A DNA stretch of 64,000 bases from Symbiodinium natans (lineage: Eukaryota; Sar; Dinophyceae; Suessiales; Symbiodiniaceae), in NCBI GenBank assembly GCA_905221605.1, contig CAJNDS010000680.1, positions 1 to 64,000 of the forward strand. Direction: 5' to 3'. The translations under genes and the position numbers were made by a program. The notes beneath the pieces are model-generated. The model ran no database searches. It saw only the letters and a program-made list of their open reading frames with translations, and was not told where the DNA came from. Below, in pieces: positions 61,322-64,000 of the stretch (position 1 is its first letter; each line of letters opens with the position of its first letter).

Positions 61322-61611
61322 TGTGAATGATCCCCGAACCAAAGCACGTTTTGGGGACCCCTTTGTGTCGGCTCCGCCGCACATCGGGGAAACCACTTTA
61401 GAACGCCGTGGCCTGTTCACCATGTTGGCTCAAGTAATCCCTAGAGTGTAGGTCACTCATAGGTTGGAAGTAAGTGCAATAGCGTAACTGGAAACCGCCC
61501 GGGTGCACGAGACGGAGACTGAAGGCGAACATCAGTGCAGAAAACAAGTGCGAGACCATTTGGCTGGTGAGGAGCCAAAGCGTAGTGCAAGCAACTACCC
61601 GACCTCACGCA
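61322..61611 (+). repeat. E2 3' LTR
   Basis: One substitution from the 5' LTR (61475). Spliced-leader-like motif at 61420-61434, mini-hairpin at 61369-61379. Confidence 0.97.
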
Positions 61612-61616
61612 TCAGG
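61612..61616. other. E2 target-site duplication, right
   Basis: TCAGG, the partner of 29429-29433. Confidence 0.9.
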
Positions 61617-62787
61617 GGTCAGGGGTCAGGGTTTAGGGTTTAGGGTTTAGAGTTGAGGGCATTGACCGTTGCGCCCTTACTTGGCGAGCCTCTTCTATAC
61701 TACCCCTGTATATACCCTGTGAAACGCCAGGGCCCATACTTCAGGACCCTTTAACGAAGGTCAGGGGCCATCAGTTTGGGGACCATGTCGCATTAAACAT
61801 CCAAAAACACTCAGAAACTTTAGATACCTGAAACACCCCTAAACCCTGCACCCTACACCCTACACCCTAAACCCTAAATCCTAAACCCTAACCCTAAACC
61901 CTACAAAGGTAAGGGAACAGAACTGCCCTTAGGCCAGCGGCTGCAACGTGCGGGGCCCCATGGACCCCACAGGCCGCTGGTTTCTACGGAGCAACCTATG
62001 CGATACAAAAAGGGGTTCAGGGCTTTGGGGTTTAGGGAGGGGTTGAGATGTTTCATTACTGGTTTGGGATTGATAGCGGTTTGGGGCGTAGATATGCGTA
62101 GATCATGGAGCCCTGTCAATCCCGAAGCCCTAAAAACCCTAGAGCCTGAACCCTAAAGATAAACTCAAACTCCTGTCGCGACGACGATGCGCTGGGTGGC
62201 CCACCCAGCATGGGTCCAGGTGTCCGTCCTGAGCCGCCAGGTATTTCGGCCCGCAAGAGGATGTCTTTTGCCCGTATCCCTTTAAGAGGAAACCCAACAG
62301 AATGTTCACAAGGAGTCATATGTAGTGGTTCGCCCCAGAACCTAAGAATCAGAAAGAAACGGCGCCCCTTTTCGTTTTGTTTTGGGGTTTGTCAGGGAAC
62401 TTTCAGGGGGAATAAGGCTGCGATTGGGTATCCTCTTCTAAGTCTTCTAGAGTAGTTTGACTCCAAGCTGCGTGCGACATCCCTAACCTTATAAACCCTA
62501 AACCCTAAACCCTAAACCCTAAACTGGTGTTCGGAGCGTTTCGGGCTCAGGAAGGCTTTGCAGGGAGTCTGCGAGACTGCGGACGGCTTTGCCTTGAGAA
62601 GGGGGAAAACAACTACACTCGCAAACTCTGAACCCTCGTCGGCTTAGGGTTTAGGATTCAAGGTTTAGGGTTCTGGGTTTAGGGTTTTGGATTCAAGGTT
62701 TAGGGTTTTATTGTTAGAGTCTACATAGAGTTTTAACTCAGCTCTGAACCCAAAGTCCCTAAACTCCAAACCCTAACAACTGAGCTC
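61617..62787. other. Telomere-like mosaic right of E2
   Basis: TTTAGGG at 61627-61655, CCCTAAA-type at 61836-61905 and 62495-62525, TTTAGGG-type at 62643-62710, with unique DNA between. No gene is supported; frames in 62160-62455 are unconvincing on both strands. Confidence 0.7.
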
Positions 62788-63042
62788 ATGAACACAAAAC
62801 CCTACAACCCTGTCCTTGTTGTGGCGAGCGGTTGTGGGCTCAGGGGTTACGATGAGTCCGGTTTCGTACAGAGGTGGGGCTCGGCCGACTACAGTAGCTT
62901 AAGGGACGTATCCGAAGTTCTGATCCTTGCACCCGAGTTCAGGCAAGCTGAATTCCACTTCGAAGAGTTGAGACAAGGGTCTCTGCGTTGTAGACGCGGG
63001 CGCCGCCCAGGGACACGGCATGAGACAAAGCCTCAGAAGTGA
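62788..63042 (+). other. Short plus-strand frame, possible gene fragment
   Basis: 84 codons from an ATG, reading SGFVQRWGSADYSSLRDVSE and APEFRQAEFHFEELRQGSLR, then a basic end. The composition is protein-like and bounded by telomere-like DNA on both sides. Not recognised. Confidence 0.3.
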
Positions 63043-63082
63043 ACGTCTTTGTAAGTCTCCAAAACCCAAAGCCCCGATCGTC

Positions 63083-63400
63083 ACCCTAAACCCTAAACCC
63101 TAAACCCTAAACCCTAAACCCTAAACCCTAAACCCTAAACCCTAAACCCTAGAACCCGATGCCCTAACTAGGACTCTCTTTACCCACAGTTCTATGGGTT
63201 CTAGCTAAACCCTAAACCCTAAACCCTATAGCCTATAGCTATTCATGAAGGGGTAGTTACTACTAAACTGTAGGTGAATCGAGCCCAGAGCCCCCGGTAT
63301 GCCCCAAATGCCTAGAGCTTCCCCAGCTAAACCCTAAACCCTAAACCCTAAACCCTAAACCCTAAACCCTAAACCCTAAATCCCAGACCCCAAACCCCAA
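63083..63400 (-). repeat. CCCTAAA arrays
   Basis: About nine perfect units at 63083-63150 and about eight at 63329-63383, with short unique DNA between. Confidence 0.95.
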
Positions 63401-64000
63401 ACCCTACACGCCGGAGCCCTCACACAGGGCCCAGGCCGGCCGCACTCCCACGCCAGGGCCCGCCGTCATTCGCTGATCCTGCTGCTTGAAGTTAGGGGTT
63501 TATGGGGGGTTTAGGGTTTAGGGTTTTATGGGGGGTTTATGGTTTGGGGGCGTTGAGGGTTTAGCGCTTAGGGTGTTGGTTGCAGCGTTGAGGGTTGTTT
63601 GGAGGGAATTTAGGGTCTGGCAACTCTTTCCGTAAGAGCCCCCAAAAGGGTGTTAAGGGCTAAGGGCTTGTAGCATTGTAGAGCAACCTTACAAGATTCG
63701 TAGACAACCTGCAAAAAGGCAGGCTTTGGGTTCTTACGGTTTTAGTTTGAAAGTAGCAAGCTGGGTAGAAACCATAAGAGGTGTAAACCATTCGACCGGG
63801 TTTATGCCGTGCTTAGAAGGCTTTCACTGCGAAGCTGGGCCCCAACAATCTACAAAATATCTACCCTAAGTCATGAAAAATTAGACAGAAAAAGACCCCC
63901 AAAGCCCTTAAAACTAAACCATCCTCAGCCCGTAGCTTGGGGGGGGGGGGGGGGGGCAGCAGGGGCTGATTCGGGCTGTAGGGTTTAGGGGGTTTACCCT
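63401..64000. other. Terminal mosaic, no gene
   Basis: TTTAGGG/TTTATGG fragments at 63490-63570, unique DNA, and a G run at about 63941-63957. No supported frame. Confidence 0.7.

Larger units (their letters stand above)
29434..61611 (+). mobile_element. E2: giant Ty1/copia LTR retrotransposon
   Basis: 290-bp LTRs (TG...CA) at 29434-29723 and 61322-61611 differ at one base (C at 29587, T at 61475). The flanks 29429-29433 and 61612-61616 are both TCAGG, a 5-bp target duplication. The order Gag, protease, integrase, reverse transcriptase, RNase H defines Ty1/copia. About 6 kb of further coding after RNase H carries a methyltransferase-like domain, and a further frame carries a Tpt1/KptA-like domain. 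As assembled it spans 32.2 kb. Removing the duplicated 12.2 kb and the N gap leaves about 19.9 kb, very large for copia. The single LTR mismatch indicates a young insertion. Confidence 0.95.

Noticed and set aside
1-64000. CRISPR arrays, rRNA or complete tRNA genes, bacterial operons
   Set aside because: No regularly spaced direct repeats with unique spacers, no rRNA landmarks and no full cloverleaf seen by eye; only anticodon-arm complements at the primer sites.

Overview
The window looks like dinoflagellate nuclear DNA, possibly Suessiales or Symbiodiniaceae, but the genus cannot be fixed. Four things point there: plant-type TTTAGGG telomere-like repeats scattered on both strands; spliced-leader-like sequence in retroelement LTRs; Ty1/copia polyproteins with dinoflagellate-style extra domains; and an intronless aquaporin preceded by a splice-acceptor-like tract.

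Layout. 1-2172: two GA-rich 9-bp microsatellites around a partial minus-strand gene. 2.5-15.4 kb: interstitial TTTAGGG/CCCTAAA arrays, G/C homopolymers, small foldback (MITE-like) elements and short protein-like islands. 15.6-16.6 kb: an intact aquaporin, the only clearly complete host gene. 16.8-19.2 kb: more telomere-like DNA and foldback elements.

19,180-27,636 (minus strand): LTR element E1, 8.46 kb. Its 287-bp LTRs are identical by eye, it has a 5-bp target duplication CCCTA and sits in a telomeric array. It has no visible protease, integrase or reverse transcriptase. Its interior is one very long reading frame, broken into -1 steps and one in-frame TAG, with WW, S1-like and six CCCH zinc-finger modules.

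29,434-61,611 (plus strand): LTR element E2, a giant Ty1/copia element with 290-bp LTRs (one mismatch) and target duplication TCAGG. It encodes a coiled-coil Gag, CCCH-finger Gag, protease, integrase, reverse transcriptase and RNase H, then a cytosine-methyltransferase-like domain, long unknown regions and a Tpt1/KptA-like RNA 2'-phosphotransferase domain. A 100-N gap at 43,604-43,703 joins two contig ends that repeat the same 12.2 kb. The real element is probably about 19.9 kb and the duplication an assembly artefact.

E1 and E2 share three features that suggest one replication strategy, although their LTRs are otherwise unrelated: a spliced-leader-like motif 70-113 nt into the LTR; a primer-binding site starting GGTTAT that matches a tRNA anticodon arm (half-tRNA priming, as in Drosophila copia); and 5-bp target duplications. 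E1 may be mobilised by E2-like copia enzymes. E2 also carries at least 17 copies of an 11-nt mini-hairpin with covarying stems.

61.6-64 kb returns to telomere-like mosaic DNA.
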